A stretch of 6,992 bases of DNA. Source: Alphaproteobacteria bacterium. GTDB lineage: Bacteria; Pseudomonadota; Alphaproteobacteria; Rhodobacterales; Rhodobacteraceae. The notes under the pieces were generated by a model. The model was not told the origin of the DNA and did not search any database. It saw only the letters and a program-made list of their open reading frames with translations. Of the stretch, positions 1 to 6,307 are shown in pieces (position 1 is the first letter of the stretch; each line of letters starts with the position of its first letter). The translations under genes were made by a program, and so were the position numbers. The stretch is from positions 1 through 6,992 of the forward strand of contig JAUHZL010000161.1 of NCBI GenBank assembly GCA_030425945.1. The letters run 5' to 3'.

Positions 1-947
1 TCAACATCGTCCGGCTGAGCCATGTCGAACTGCGTGTCACCGACCTGGCGTGGTCGCGGGCCTATTACGTCGACCTGCTCGGTCTGCAGGTCACGCGGGA
101 GGAGCCGGACGCGCTCTACCTGCGCGCCATGGAGGAGCGCGGGCATCACTCGATGGTCCTGCGCCGGGCCGCGGAACCGTCGGTCGGTGCGCTGGGCTTC
201 AAGGTCTGGAGCGAGGGGGACCTCGACCTCGCGGCGGCGTGGTTTGCCGGGCAGGGACTGCCGGTCCGCTGGGTCGAGCGGCCGTTCATGGGGCGCGTGC
301 TGGCGACCCGCGATCCCTGGGGCATCCCGCTGGAGTTCTACGCCCGGATGGACCGGTTGCCGCCGATCCACCAGAACTACGCGCTCTACCGCGGGGTGAA
401 GCCGCTCAGGATCGACCATTTCAACATGTTCGCCTCTGACGTGGATGCCAGCACGGCGTTCTGGGGCAGCATGGGCTTCCGGGTGACGGAGTACACCGAG
501 GATGCCGAGACCGGGCGGCTCTGGGCGGCTTGGCTGCACCGCAAGGGCGGGGTGCATGACGTGGCCTTCACCAACGGGACCGGGCCGCGCCTGCACCATG
601 TCGCCTTCTGGGTGCCGACGCCGCTGAACATCATCGACCTGCTCGACCTGATGTCGACCAGCGGCTACCTCGAGAACATCGAGCGGGGTCCGGGGCGGCA
701 CGGCATCTCGAACGCGTTCTTCCTGTATATCCGCGACCGCGACGGCCACCGGACCGAGATCTACTGTTCCGATTACCAGACGGTGGACCCGGACCACGAG
801 CCGATCAAGTGGGGCCTGACCGACCCGCAGCGCCAGACCCTGTGGGGCGCCCCCGCCCCGCGCAGCTGGTTCGAACTGGGCTCGCTCTTCGAGGGGGCGA
901 CCCCCGTCGAGAGTGCGCTGAAGTCCCAACCGATCATCGCGCCGTGA
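1..947 (+). CDS. hpaD: 3,4-dihydroxyphenylacetate (homoprotocatechuate) 2,3-dioxygenase, 5'-truncated
   Basis: Extradiol ring-cleavage dioxygenase of the vicinal-oxygen-chelate fold. It opens homoprotocatechuate to 5-carboxymethyl-2-hydroxymuconate semialdehyde using a single Fe(II) or Mn(II) in the cytoplasm. The reading frame is open from base 3 and gives 314 residues. The start codon lies outside the window, and roughly 15-16 N-terminal residues are missing judging by the family. Residue numbers here count from base 3. The metal ligands are all visible: H139 in RIDHFN, H199 in RLHHVAF and E252 in HRTEIY. The second-sphere residues H185 (GGVHD), H233 (GPGRHG) and Y242 are also present. They match H155, H214, E267, H200, H248 and Y257 of the Brevibacterium-type HPCD by a nearly constant offset, as I recall that protein. 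The first half carries the degenerate N-terminal glyoxalase-like domain. The C-terminus, after the NPRSW-like region, is shorter than in Brevibacterium. Internal ATG codons such as the one at 129 are not the true start. The next gene follows after 10 bases. Confidence 0.9.
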   Translation, partial: NIVRLSHVELRVTDLAWSRAYYVDLLGLQVTREEPDALYLRAMEERGHHSMVLRRAAEPSVGALGFKVWSEGDLDLAAAWFAGQGLPVRWVERPFMGRVLATRDPWGIPLEFYARMDRLPPIHQNYALYRGVKPLRIDHFNMFASDVDASTAFWGSMGFRVTEYTEDAETGRLWAAWLHRKGGVHDVAFTNGTGPRLHHVAFWVPTPLNIIDLLDLMSTSGYLENIERGPGRHGISNAFFLYIRDRDGHRTEIYCSDYQTVDPDHEPIKWGLTDPQRQTLWGAPAPRSWFELGSLFEGATPVESALKSQPIIAP

Positions 948-957
948 CGGAGTAAGC

Positions 958-2352
958 ATGGACTGGGACGACTTCCCCGGCTGGGGCGCAAAGATCTCGG
1001 ATTGGGCGGCGGAGTATCACCGCACCCTGCGCGACCGGCCGGTGCGGGCGCAGACGCAGCCGGGCGACATCGCGGCCCAGCTTCCCGATGCCCCGCCCGA
1101 GGGGCCGGAGGGGATGCAGGCCATCCTCGACGATTTCGAACGGATCGTGATGCCGGGGATGACCCATTGGCAGCACCCGCGCTTCTTTGCCTATTTCCCG
1201 GCCAATGCCGCGCCGCCCTCGATGCTGGCGGAGATGCTGGTCTCGACACTCGCGGCCCAGTGCATGCTTTGGCAGACCTCGCCCGCCGCGACCGAGATGG
1301 AAACCCGGATGCTGGACTGGCTGCGGCAGGCGATCGGGCTGCCGGAGCGCTTTGCCGGGGTGATCCAGGACAGCGCGTCGTCGGCGACGCTGGCGGCGGT
1401 GCTGACCATGCGCGAGCGGGCGCTGGACTGGCAGGGCAACGCCGAAGGTCTGAGCGGGATGCCGCGCCTGAGGGTCTATGCCTCGGCGGAGGTTCACAGT
1501 TCGGTCGACCGCGCGATCTGGGTCGCGGGGATCGGTCAGGAGAACCTGGTCCGTGTGCCCGTGGCGGGACCGCTGCGCGGGATGGACGCCGCCGCACTGG
1601 AGGCCGCCATCGCCGCCGACATCGCGGCGGGGCACCGGCCTGCGGGCGTGGTGGCCTGCACCGGCGGAACCGGGACCGGCGCCTGTGACGACCTGCAGGA
1701 GGTGATCGCGGTGGCCAAGCGGCACGGTCTCTACGTCCATGTCGATGCGGCCTGGGCCGGGGCGGCGATGATCTGCCCGGAGTTCCGCACGCTTTGGACC
1801 GGGGTCGAGGGGGCGGATTCGGTCGTCTTCAACCCGCACAAGTGGCTCGGGGCGCAGTTCGACTGTTCGGCGCATTTCGTGGCCGAGCCGGACGCGCTGG
1901 TGCGGACGCTGGCGATCCAGCCGGAATACCTCAAGACCCACGGGCATGACGGCCTGATCAACTACTCGGAATGGTCGGTGCCGCTGGGCCGCCGGTTCCG
2001 CGCGCTGAAGCTGTGGTTCCTGATCCGGTCCTACGGTCTGGAGGGGCTGCGCACGCGGTTGCGCAACCATGTCGCCTGGAGCCGCGCGCTGGCCGACCGG
2101 CTGCGCGCCGATCCGGCCTTCGAGATCGTGACCGAGCCGGTCCTGTCGCTGTTCACCTTCCGGCTGGCCGGGCAGGACGACGCGACGCAACTGGCCTTCG
2201 TGAACCGGGTCAACGACGACGGGCGCATCTACCTGACCCAGACGAAGGTGGACGGGCGCATGGTCGTGCGCTTCCAGGTCGGGCAATTCGACGCGACCGA
2301 GGACGATGTCCGGGTCGCAGGCGACGTGATCCGGGAATTGGGGGCGGCATGA
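958..2352 (+). CDS. Group II PLP-dependent decarboxylase, aromatic-L-amino-acid-decarboxylase-like
   Basis: Fold-type I pyridoxal-phosphate decarboxylase of 464 residues, close to the usual 470-480 of the animal/bacterial aromatic amino acid decarboxylase family. The PLP Schiff-base lysine is K295 in NPHKW. D263 in HVDAAWAG should pair with the pyridine nitrogen. H180 in EVHSSVDRA stacks on the cofactor. Y324 in QPEYLK sits where the catalytic-loop tyrosine of human AADC (Y332) sits; the D-K and K-Y spacings (32 and 29) equal the human ones as I recall them. The start is ATG 958 with GGAG at 949-952, a 5-base spacer, and hpaD ending 10 bases upstream. The stop overlaps the next start as ATGA. 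The likely reaction is decarboxylation of an aromatic amino acid (tyrosine, DOPA, phenylalanine or tryptophan) to its amine. The substrate cannot be fixed from sequence, although the operon suggests tyrosine or DOPA. Glutamate or 2,4-diaminobutyrate decarboxylase is less likely, given the strong AADC-type HVDAAWAG and DCSA blocks. Confidence 0.85.
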   Translation: MDWDDFPGWGAKISDWAAEYHRTLRDRPVRAQTQPGDIAAQLPDAPPEGPEGMQAILDDFERIVMPGMTHWQHPRFFAYFPANAAPPSMLAEMLVSTLAAQCMLWQTSPAATEMETRMLDWLRQAIGLPERFAGVIQDSASSATLAAVLTMRERALDWQGNAEGLSGMPRLRVYASAEVHSSVDRAIWVAGIGQENLVRVPVAGPLRGMDAAALEAAIAADIAAGHRPAGVVACTGGTGTGACDDLQEVIAVAKRHGLYVHVDAAWAGAAMICPEFRTLWTGVEGADSVVFNPHKWLGAQFDCSAHFVAEPDALVRTLAIQPEYLKTHGHDGLINYSEWSVPLGRRFRALKLWFLIRSYGLEGLRTRLRNHVAWSRALADRLRADPAFEIVTEPVLSLFTFRLAGQDDATQLAFVNRVNDDGRIYLTQTKVDGRMVVRFQVGQFDATEDDVRVAGDVIRELGAA

Positions 2353-3203
2353 GACTGGCGAGCTACAGCATCGGGGGTGTCCCGTACTGGGGCGCGGTGG
2401 CAGAGGGCGGCATGATCGCGCTGTCGCCGGAGTTCCCGCAGTGGCCGACGTTGCGCGGCGTGATCGCGGCGGAGGCGCTGTCGGAGGTGGCCGAGGCCGC
2501 GCGGGGACGGGCCGTGACCCATCCCGACGGGAGTTTCCGTTGGGAAATCCCGGTGCCGGATCCCGAGAAGATCCTCTGCGTTGGCGTCAACTTCCCCGAC
2601 CGCAACGCCGAGTACAAGGACAGCACCGAGGCGCCGCCGCACATGTCGCTGTTCATCCGGTTCCCGCGCAGCTTCGTCGGGCACGAGGTGCCGCTGACCC
2701 GGCCGCCGGAGACGCCGCAACTCGACTACGAGGGCGAGATTGCCGTGATCATCGGGCGGGGCGGGCGGCGGATCGCCGAGGCGGATGCGCTAAGCCATAT
2801 CGCGGCGCTGACGCTTTGCAACGAGGGCACGCTGCGCGACTGGGTGCGCCATGCGAAGTTCAACGTCACGCAGGGCAAGAACTGGGACGGCTCGGGTGCG
2901 ATGGGGCCGTGGCTGGTGCCCTTCACCGATCCGGCGCAGATCACCGATGTCGCGTTGCGCACACGGGTGAATGGCGAGACGCGGCAGGACGACCGCACCG
3001 GGCGGATGCTGTTCCCTGTGGCGCGGCAGATCGCCTATATCTCGACCTTCACCACGCTGGTGCCGGGCGACATCATCGTGACCGGCACCCCGACGGGGGC
3101 GGGGGCGCGGTTGGATCCGCCGCGCTACCTGGTCCCCGGCGACGTGGTCGAGGTCGAGGCGGAAGGGATCGGCCTGCTGCGCAACGGCGTGGTGGACGAA
3201 TGA
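2349..3203 (+). CDS. hpaG: Fumarylacetoacetate-hydrolase-family protein, probable OPET decarboxylase / HHDD isomerase (HpaG-like)
   Basis: Single FAH catalytic domain of 284 residues. In the homoprotocatechuate pathway HpaG-type enzymes decarboxylate 5-oxopent-3-ene-1,2,5-tricarboxylate and isomerise the product to the substrate of HpaH. The N-terminal ~70 residues form the small cap region. The core begins at ILCVGVNFPDRNAEY (75-89). Divalent-metal ligands are E128 and E130 in LDYEGEIAV. The usual third ligand, the Asp of an NDxxARD block, is here E159 in CNEGTLRDW. GKNWDGSGAMGPW (177-189) and VPGDIIVTGTPTGAG (238-252) are standard FAH blocks. The E. coli enzyme is, as I recall, a tandem two-domain protein of about 430 residues; this is one domain. 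The start is the ATG overlapping the decarboxylase stop, preceded by a G-run at 2340-2344. A longer open frame upstream in this frame is only GC-rich read-through. The gene symbol rests on context; another 2-oxo-acid hydrolase, decarboxylase or isomerase of the superfamily is possible. Confidence 0.75.
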   Translation: MRLASYSIGGVPYWGAVAEGGMIALSPEFPQWPTLRGVIAAEALSEVAEAARGRAVTHPDGSFRWEIPVPDPEKILCVGVNFPDRNAEYKDSTEAPPHMSLFIRFPRSFVGHEVPLTRPPETPQLDYEGEIAVIIGRGGRRIAEADALSHIAALTLCNEGTLRDWVRHAKFNVTQGKNWDGSGAMGPWLVPFTDPAQITDVALRTRVNGETRQDDRTGRMLFPVARQIAYISTFTTLVPGDIIVTGTPTGAGARLDPPRYLVPGDVVEVEAEGIGLLRNGVVDE

Positions 3204-4000
3204 CGCCGGACGAGATCGCCACCGCCGCCGCGCGTTTGCTGGAGGCCGAGCAGACCCGTGTCCAGTGCGGGCTGCTCAGCCTCGCCCATCCGGGAATGAC
3301 GCTCGACGACGCCTATGCGGTGCAGGCCGCTGTCGTCGCCGCGAAGGAGGCCGCCGGTCGGCGGCGGGTCGGCTGGAAGATCGGTCTGACCAGCCGGGCG
3401 ATGCAGCAGGCGCTGAACATCACCACGCCGGACTCCGGGGTGCTGCTCGACGACATGGTCTTCGAGGACGGCGCCACCGTCCCCGAGGGCCGGTTCATCC
3501 AGCCCCGCGTCGAGGCCGAGATCGCCTTCCTGATGCGCGCGCCGCTGTCGGGGGCCGGGGTCACCCGGGAGGATGTCCTCGCGGCGACGGAGGCCGTCGC
3601 GCCCGCGCTCGAGATCCTCGATACCCGCATCCTGCGGGCCGATCCCGCCAGTGGCCGGGCGCGGATCATCACCGACACCGTCTCGGACAACGCGGCCAAT
3701 GCCGGTGTCGTGCTGGGGGCCGCGCGCCATGACGTGCGGGCGACCGACCTGCGCCGGGTCGGGGCCATCGTGAAGCGCGACGGGGTGGTGGAAGAAACCG
3801 GGCTGGGCGCCGGAGTGCTGGACGACCCGGTGACCGGGATCGTCTGGCTCGTCCGGCGGCTGGCCGCCTATGGGCAGGGCTTGGCGCCGGGCGAGATCGT
3901 GCTGTCCGGCTCATTCATCCGTCCGATCGAGGCCCCGCCGGGGTCGGCGTTCGACGCGGACTTCGGCCCGTTCGGCCACGTTTCGCTGCGCTTTGCCTGA
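3200..4000 (+). CDS. hpaH: 2-oxo-hept-3-ene-1,7-dioate hydratase
   Basis: Hydratase of the 4-hydroxyphenylacetate meta-cleavage pathway. It adds water to 2-oxohept-3-ene-1,7-dioate to give 4-hydroxy-2-oxoheptane-1,7-dioate, which the aldolase HpaI then splits. The protein has 266 residues, matching the ~267 of E. coli HpaH/HpcG. Family blocks in order are ISL-like LLSLAHPG (25-32), DDAYAVQ (36-42), WKIGLTSRAMQ (59-69), LLDDM (82-86), QPRVEAEIAF (101-110), ALEILD (136-141), SDNAANAGV, VEETG, GVLDDPVTGIVWL, and a C-terminal GSFIRPI. The Mg2+ ligands should be E105, E107 and E138, matching E106, E108 and E139 of HpcG with an offset of one. The start overlaps the preceding stop as ATGA, with a weak purine-rich site GGTGGA at 3191-3196. 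It is the last gene of the + strand operon in view. The related MhpD/XylJ 2-oxopent-4-enoate hydratases are the main alternative; residue-level likeness and the presence of hpaD favour HpaH. Confidence 0.9.
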   Translation: MTPDEIATAAARLLEAEQTRVQCGLLSLAHPGMTLDDAYAVQAAVVAAKEAAGRRRVGWKIGLTSRAMQQALNITTPDSGVLLDDMVFEDGATVPEGRFIQPRVEAEIAFLMRAPLSGAGVTREDVLAATEAVAPALEILDTRILRADPASGRARIITDTVSDNAANAGVVLGAARHDVRATDLRRVGAIVKRDGVVEETGLGAGVLDDPVTGIVWLVRRLAAYGQGLAPGEIVLSGSFIRPIEAPPGSAFDADFGPFGHVSLRFA

Positions 4001-4009
4001 CGGGCAGGA

Positions 4010-4033
4010 GGCCCGGCCGCGAAGGACCGGGCC
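4010..4033. terminator. GC-rich hairpin between convergent genes, possible bidirectional terminator
   Basis: A perfect 7-bp stem, GGCCCGG (4010-4016) with CCGGGCC (4027-4033), encloses a 10-base loop. It lies inside the 43-base gap between the hpaH stop and the stop of the opposing aldehyde dehydrogenase gene. Neither side carries a run of T, so it is not a textbook intrinsic terminator. Its position at the end of two facing genes is what suggests termination or 3'-end protection for both. Confidence 0.5.
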
Positions 4034-4043
4034 CCAATGTGGG

Positions 4044-5483
4044 TTACTCGGCGGCCCAGCCGGAGACGGCCTTGACCTCGAGGAAGTCCTCCAGACCCCA
4101 GACGCCGCCTTCACGCCCGTTGCCGGACTGCTTCATGCCGCCGAAGGGCGAGCCTGCGCTGCGCGACTTGCCGTTCATCTCGACCATGCCCGAGCGCAGC
4201 TTGCGCGCGACGCGGTTGGCCTTGGTGCCATCGGTGGTCTGGACGTAGTTCGTCAGGCCGTAGACCGTGTCGTTGGCGATGCGGATCGCGTCTTCCTCGG
4301 TGTCGAAGGGCAGGATCGACAGCACCGGGCCGAAGATCTCTTCGCGGGCGATGGTCATGTCGTTGGTCACGTCGGCGAAGACGGTCGGACGGACGTAGTA
4401 GCCACGGTTGAAGCCCTCGGGCCGTCCGGGACCGCCGGCGACGAGCCGCGCGCCCTCGGCGATCCCGGCCTCGATCAGGCCCTGGATCTTGTTGAACTGC
4501 GCTTCGCTTACGACCGGCCCGATGTGGCGGCCGCCCTCGCGCGGGTTGCCCACGGTGATGCTGTTGGCGACCTCGGCCGCGGCCTCGACCGTGCGGTCGT
4601 AGATGTCGCGCTGCACGAGCATCCGCGACGGCGCGTTACAGGACTGGCCCGAGTTGTTCATCATGTGGCGCACGCCGCGCTTCACGGCGGTCTCGTCGGC
4701 GTCCGAGAACAGGATGTTCGCGCCCTTGCCGCCCAGTTCGAGGCTGACGCGCTTGATGGTGTCGGCGGCGGCCTTCGAAATCGCGATCCCCGCACGGGTG
4801 GAACCGGTGAACGAGATCATGTCCACGTCCGGGTGCTTCGACAGCTGCGTGCCGACCCCGAGGCCGTCGCCGTTGACCATGTTGAAGACGCCCTTCGGGA
4901 ACCCCGCCTCGTGCACGATCTCGGCAAAGACGATGGACGACAGCGGCGCGACCTCGGAGGGTTTCAGGACCATCGTGCAGCCGGTCGCCATCGCCGGGAT
5001 CGCCTTGAGCGTCACCTGGTTCATCGGCCAGTTCCAAGGCGTGATCATCCCGACGACACCGATCGGTTCCATCAGGATACGGTCGTTCGGGGCGTGGGTG
5101 CCGAGCATCTTCTCGTAGGAGAAGTCCTTCGCCGCGCGCAGGAAATTGGTGATGTGCCAGCTGCCTGCCGTCACCTGCTGCTCGCGGGACATGTCGATGG
5201 GCGCGCCCATTTCGAGGCTGATCGCCTCGGCCATGTCCGCGGCGCGGGCATTGTAGACCTCGAGCAGCTTCTCGATCAGCGCGAGACGTTCGGCATGCGG
5301 CGTCTCGGCCCAGTCCCAGAACGCGGCGCGCGCGGCGGCCACGGCCTTGTCGGTGTCGGCCTGTCCGCCGAGCGAGATCACCGCGCAGGGATCCTCGGTC
5401 GCGGGGTCGATGACGAGGCAGTCGTTGGCGGCGCTGGGGGCCACCCAGGCCCCGTCGATGTAGAAGTCGCGTTTCTCGATCAT
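4044..5483 (-). CDS. NAD(P)-dependent aldehyde dehydrogenase (CddD-like group)
   Basis: Aldehyde dehydrogenase superfamily enzyme of 479 residues, a standard length, oxidising an aldehyde to a carboxylate in the cytoplasm. The catalytic set is complete: N151 in PWNWP, K174 in LKPSE (cofactor binding), FTGSTRAG (225-232) on the cofactor-binding fold, E249 in LELGGKG, the nucleophile C282 in GQSCNAPSRM, and E382 in EEIFGP. The C-terminal block SPFGGMKQSGNGREGG ends the domain. The NNSGQSCNAP and VEMNGKSRS signatures resemble the broad group containing 6-oxohexanoate dehydrogenase CddD. They differ from HpaE, which has PWNVP and an NGERC-type nucleophile block. The start is the ATG at 5483, with CTCCCTC at 5491-5497 (GAGGGAG on the coding strand) 7 bases upstream. 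An in-frame extension to 5570 is arginine-rich and runs into the promoter region. The substrate is unknown: an arylacetaldehyde feeding the neighbouring pathway, or succinate semialdehyde, would fit, but it lies on the opposite strand and need not be related. Confidence 0.9.
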   Translation of the reverse strand: MIEKRDFYIDGAWVAPSAANDCLVIDPATEDPCAVISLGGQADTDKAVAAARAAFWDWAETPHAERLALIEKLLEVYNARAADMAEAISLEMGAPIDMSREQQVTAGSWHITNFLRAAKDFSYEKMLGTHAPNDRILMEPIGVVGMITPWNWPMNQVTLKAIPAMATGCTMVLKPSEVAPLSSIVFAEIVHEAGFPKGVFNMVNGDGLGVGTQLSKHPDVDMISFTGSTRAGIAISKAAADTIKRVSLELGGKGANILFSDADETAVKRGVRHMMNNSGQSCNAPSRMLVQRDIYDRTVEAAAEVANSITVGNPREGGRHIGPVVSEAQFNKIQGLIEAGIAEGARLVAGGPGRPEGFNRGYYVRPTVFADVTNDMTIAREEIFGPVLSILPFDTEEDAIRIANDTVYGLTNYVQTTDGTKANRVARKLRSGMVEMNGKSRSAGSPFGGMKQSGNGREGGVWGLEDFLEVKAVSGWAAE

Positions 5484-5490
5484 GCTGAGT

Positions 5491-5497
5491 CTCCCTC
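5491..5497 (-). promoter_or_regulatory. Ribosome-binding site of the aldehyde dehydrogenase gene
   Basis: On the coding (minus) strand this reads GAGGGAG, a strong Shine-Dalgarno match 7 bases before the ATG at 5483. It decides that start over the in-frame upstream ATG at 5570, which would add 29 arginine-rich residues without family support. Confidence 0.75.
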
Positions 5498-5513
5498 GCT
5501 GGACCCGCCTCTT

Positions 5514-5574
5514 CGCAAGCGGCGCGGGTCGCGTCGCGCGCACCCTGTCACCAGTGTCGCATCTGCGCAAGCGG
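5514..5574. repeat. Direct repeat CGCAAGCGG, two copies 52 bases apart
   Basis: The 9-base word CGCAAGCGG occurs at 5514-5522 and again at 5566-5574. Both copies lie in the divergent promoter region, and the start-to-start distance is 52 bases, about five helical turns. Identity is confined to the core plus a few flanking bases. This could be a pair of same-face regulator sites or a chance event in GC-rich DNA. Confidence 0.4.
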
Positions 5575-5638
5575 GGTGGAACCGGCGCCCCGCGGTGCCT
5601 AGCTGAACCGGGGACACAGTCACGTACAGGAGAGAGAC

Positions 5639-6295
5639 ATGGCGCTGCGCATCAACGATACCGTGCCGGATTTTGCCGCCGACACCGACAAGGGGCGGAT
5701 CGAGTCGTTCCACGATTGGATCGGCGAGAGCTGGGCGATCCTGTTCAGCCATCCGAAGGACTTCACCCCGGTCTGCACCACCGAGTTCTCGGCGGTGGCG
5801 CAACTGGCCGACGAGTGGGCGAAGCGGAACACCAAGGTCATCGGCATCTCGGTCGACGGCGTCGAGGACCACAAGAAGTGGAAGGGCGATATCGAGAGCT
5901 ATGCCGGCACCGGCGCGGGCTTCCCGATCATCGCCGACGAGGGGCTGGCGGTGTCGAAGATGTTCGACATGCTGCCCGCCGAAGCCTACCTGCCCGACGG
6001 CCGCACGCCGGCGGACAGCGCGACCGTGCGTTCGGTCTTCATCATCGGGCCGGACAAGCAGCTGAAGCTGTCGATGACCTATCCGATGACCGTCGGCCGC
6101 AACTTCGCCGAGGTGCTGCGGGCGCTCGATGCGCTGCAGACCAGCGCCGGGAACGGCGTGGCGATGCCCGCGAACTGGACCCCGGGGCAGGATGTGATCA
6201 TTCCGACCTCGGTCTCGGACGAGGCGGCGACGGAGAAGTTCGGCTCCTTCACCACCCACTTCCCCTACCTGCGCACGACGAAACTGCCGGGCTGA
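5639..6295 (+). CDS. 1-Cys peroxiredoxin (PRDX6-type)
   Basis: Thiol peroxidase of 218 residues that reduces hydrogen peroxide and organic hydroperoxides in the cytoplasm. The Prx active site PxxxTxxC is at 39-46 within SHPKDFTPVCTTEF, with T43 and the peroxidatic C46. R131 in SATVRSVFIIG is the expected conserved arginine, and H38 of the SHP block is present. The C-terminal ~50 residues, from TYPMTVGRNFAEVLR to PTSVSDEAATEKFG and the final FPYLRTTKLPG, are typical of the PRDX6/1-Cys subfamily. C46 is the only cysteine in the whole protein, so there is no resolving cysteine and an external reductant must recycle it. The start is the ATG with AGGAG at 5628-5632 and a 6-base spacer. The gene appears monocistronic: a divergent promoter lies upstream and a strong hairpin begins 12 bases past the stop. 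Peroxide-responsive control is plausible, but no operator was identified. Confidence 0.93.
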   Translation: MALRINDTVPDFAADTDKGRIESFHDWIGESWAILFSHPKDFTPVCTTEFSAVAQLADEWAKRNTKVIGISVDGVEDHKKWKGDIESYAGTGAGFPIIADEGLAVSKMFDMLPAEAYLPDGRTPADSATVRSVFIIGPDKQLKLSMTYPMTVGRNFAEVLRALDALQTSAGNGVAMPANWTPGQDVIIPTSVSDEAATEKFGSFTTHFPYLRTTKLPG

Positions 6296-6307
6296 CGCCC
6301 ATCCGGT

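Larger units (their letters stand above)
5484..5638. promoter_or_regulatory. Divergent intergenic promoter region between aldehyde dehydrogenase and peroxiredoxin
   Basis: These 155 bases separate two genes transcribed away from each other, so both promoters should lie here. I could not assign convincing -35/-10 elements for either direction. The peroxiredoxin has a good ribosome-binding site, AGGAG at 5628-5632, 6 bases before its ATG. The region contains the 9-base direct repeat described separately. It also has CTGTCACC at 5545-5552, an octamer that recurs at 6393-6400 just ahead of the rimB-like gene. No known operator (for instance OxyR) could be recognised with confidence. Confidence 0.55.

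Noticed and set aside
934..2286. 450-residue open frame on the minus strand across the decarboxylase gene
   Set aside because: It is an arginine-, histidine- and proline-rich composition shadow of a well-supported + strand gene, with no recognisable domain.
1971..2348. 126-residue in-frame extension upstream of the HpaG-like ATG
   Set aside because: It lies entirely within the decarboxylase coding region in another frame, has low-complexity Ala/Gly/Arg composition, and lacks FAH similarity.
958..2352. The decarboxylase being an aromatic aldehyde synthase (direct DOPA to dihydroxyphenylacetaldehyde)
   Set aside because: The His and Tyr whose loss marks known aldehyde synthases are both retained (H180, Y324).
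4044..5483. The aldehyde dehydrogenase as HpaE of the pathway
   Set aside because: It has PWNWP and GQSCNAP blocks unlike HpaE, and it is on the opposite strand to the operon.
5484..5570. Upstream ATG at 5570 as the aldehyde dehydrogenase start
   Set aside because: The added residues are arginine-rich and absent from the family, while ATG 5483 has a strong GAGGGAG site.
5578..5603. GGAAC at 5578-5582 as the -35 of an EcfG-type general stress promoter for the peroxiredoxin
   Set aside because: The matching -10 CGTT is absent at 16 or 17 bases downstream (CTAG and TAGC are found instead).
3870..5606. 578-residue + strand open frame over the aldehyde dehydrogenase
   Set aside because: It is the reverse-complement shadow of an enzyme with all catalytic motifs on the minus strand; its own translation has no family motif.
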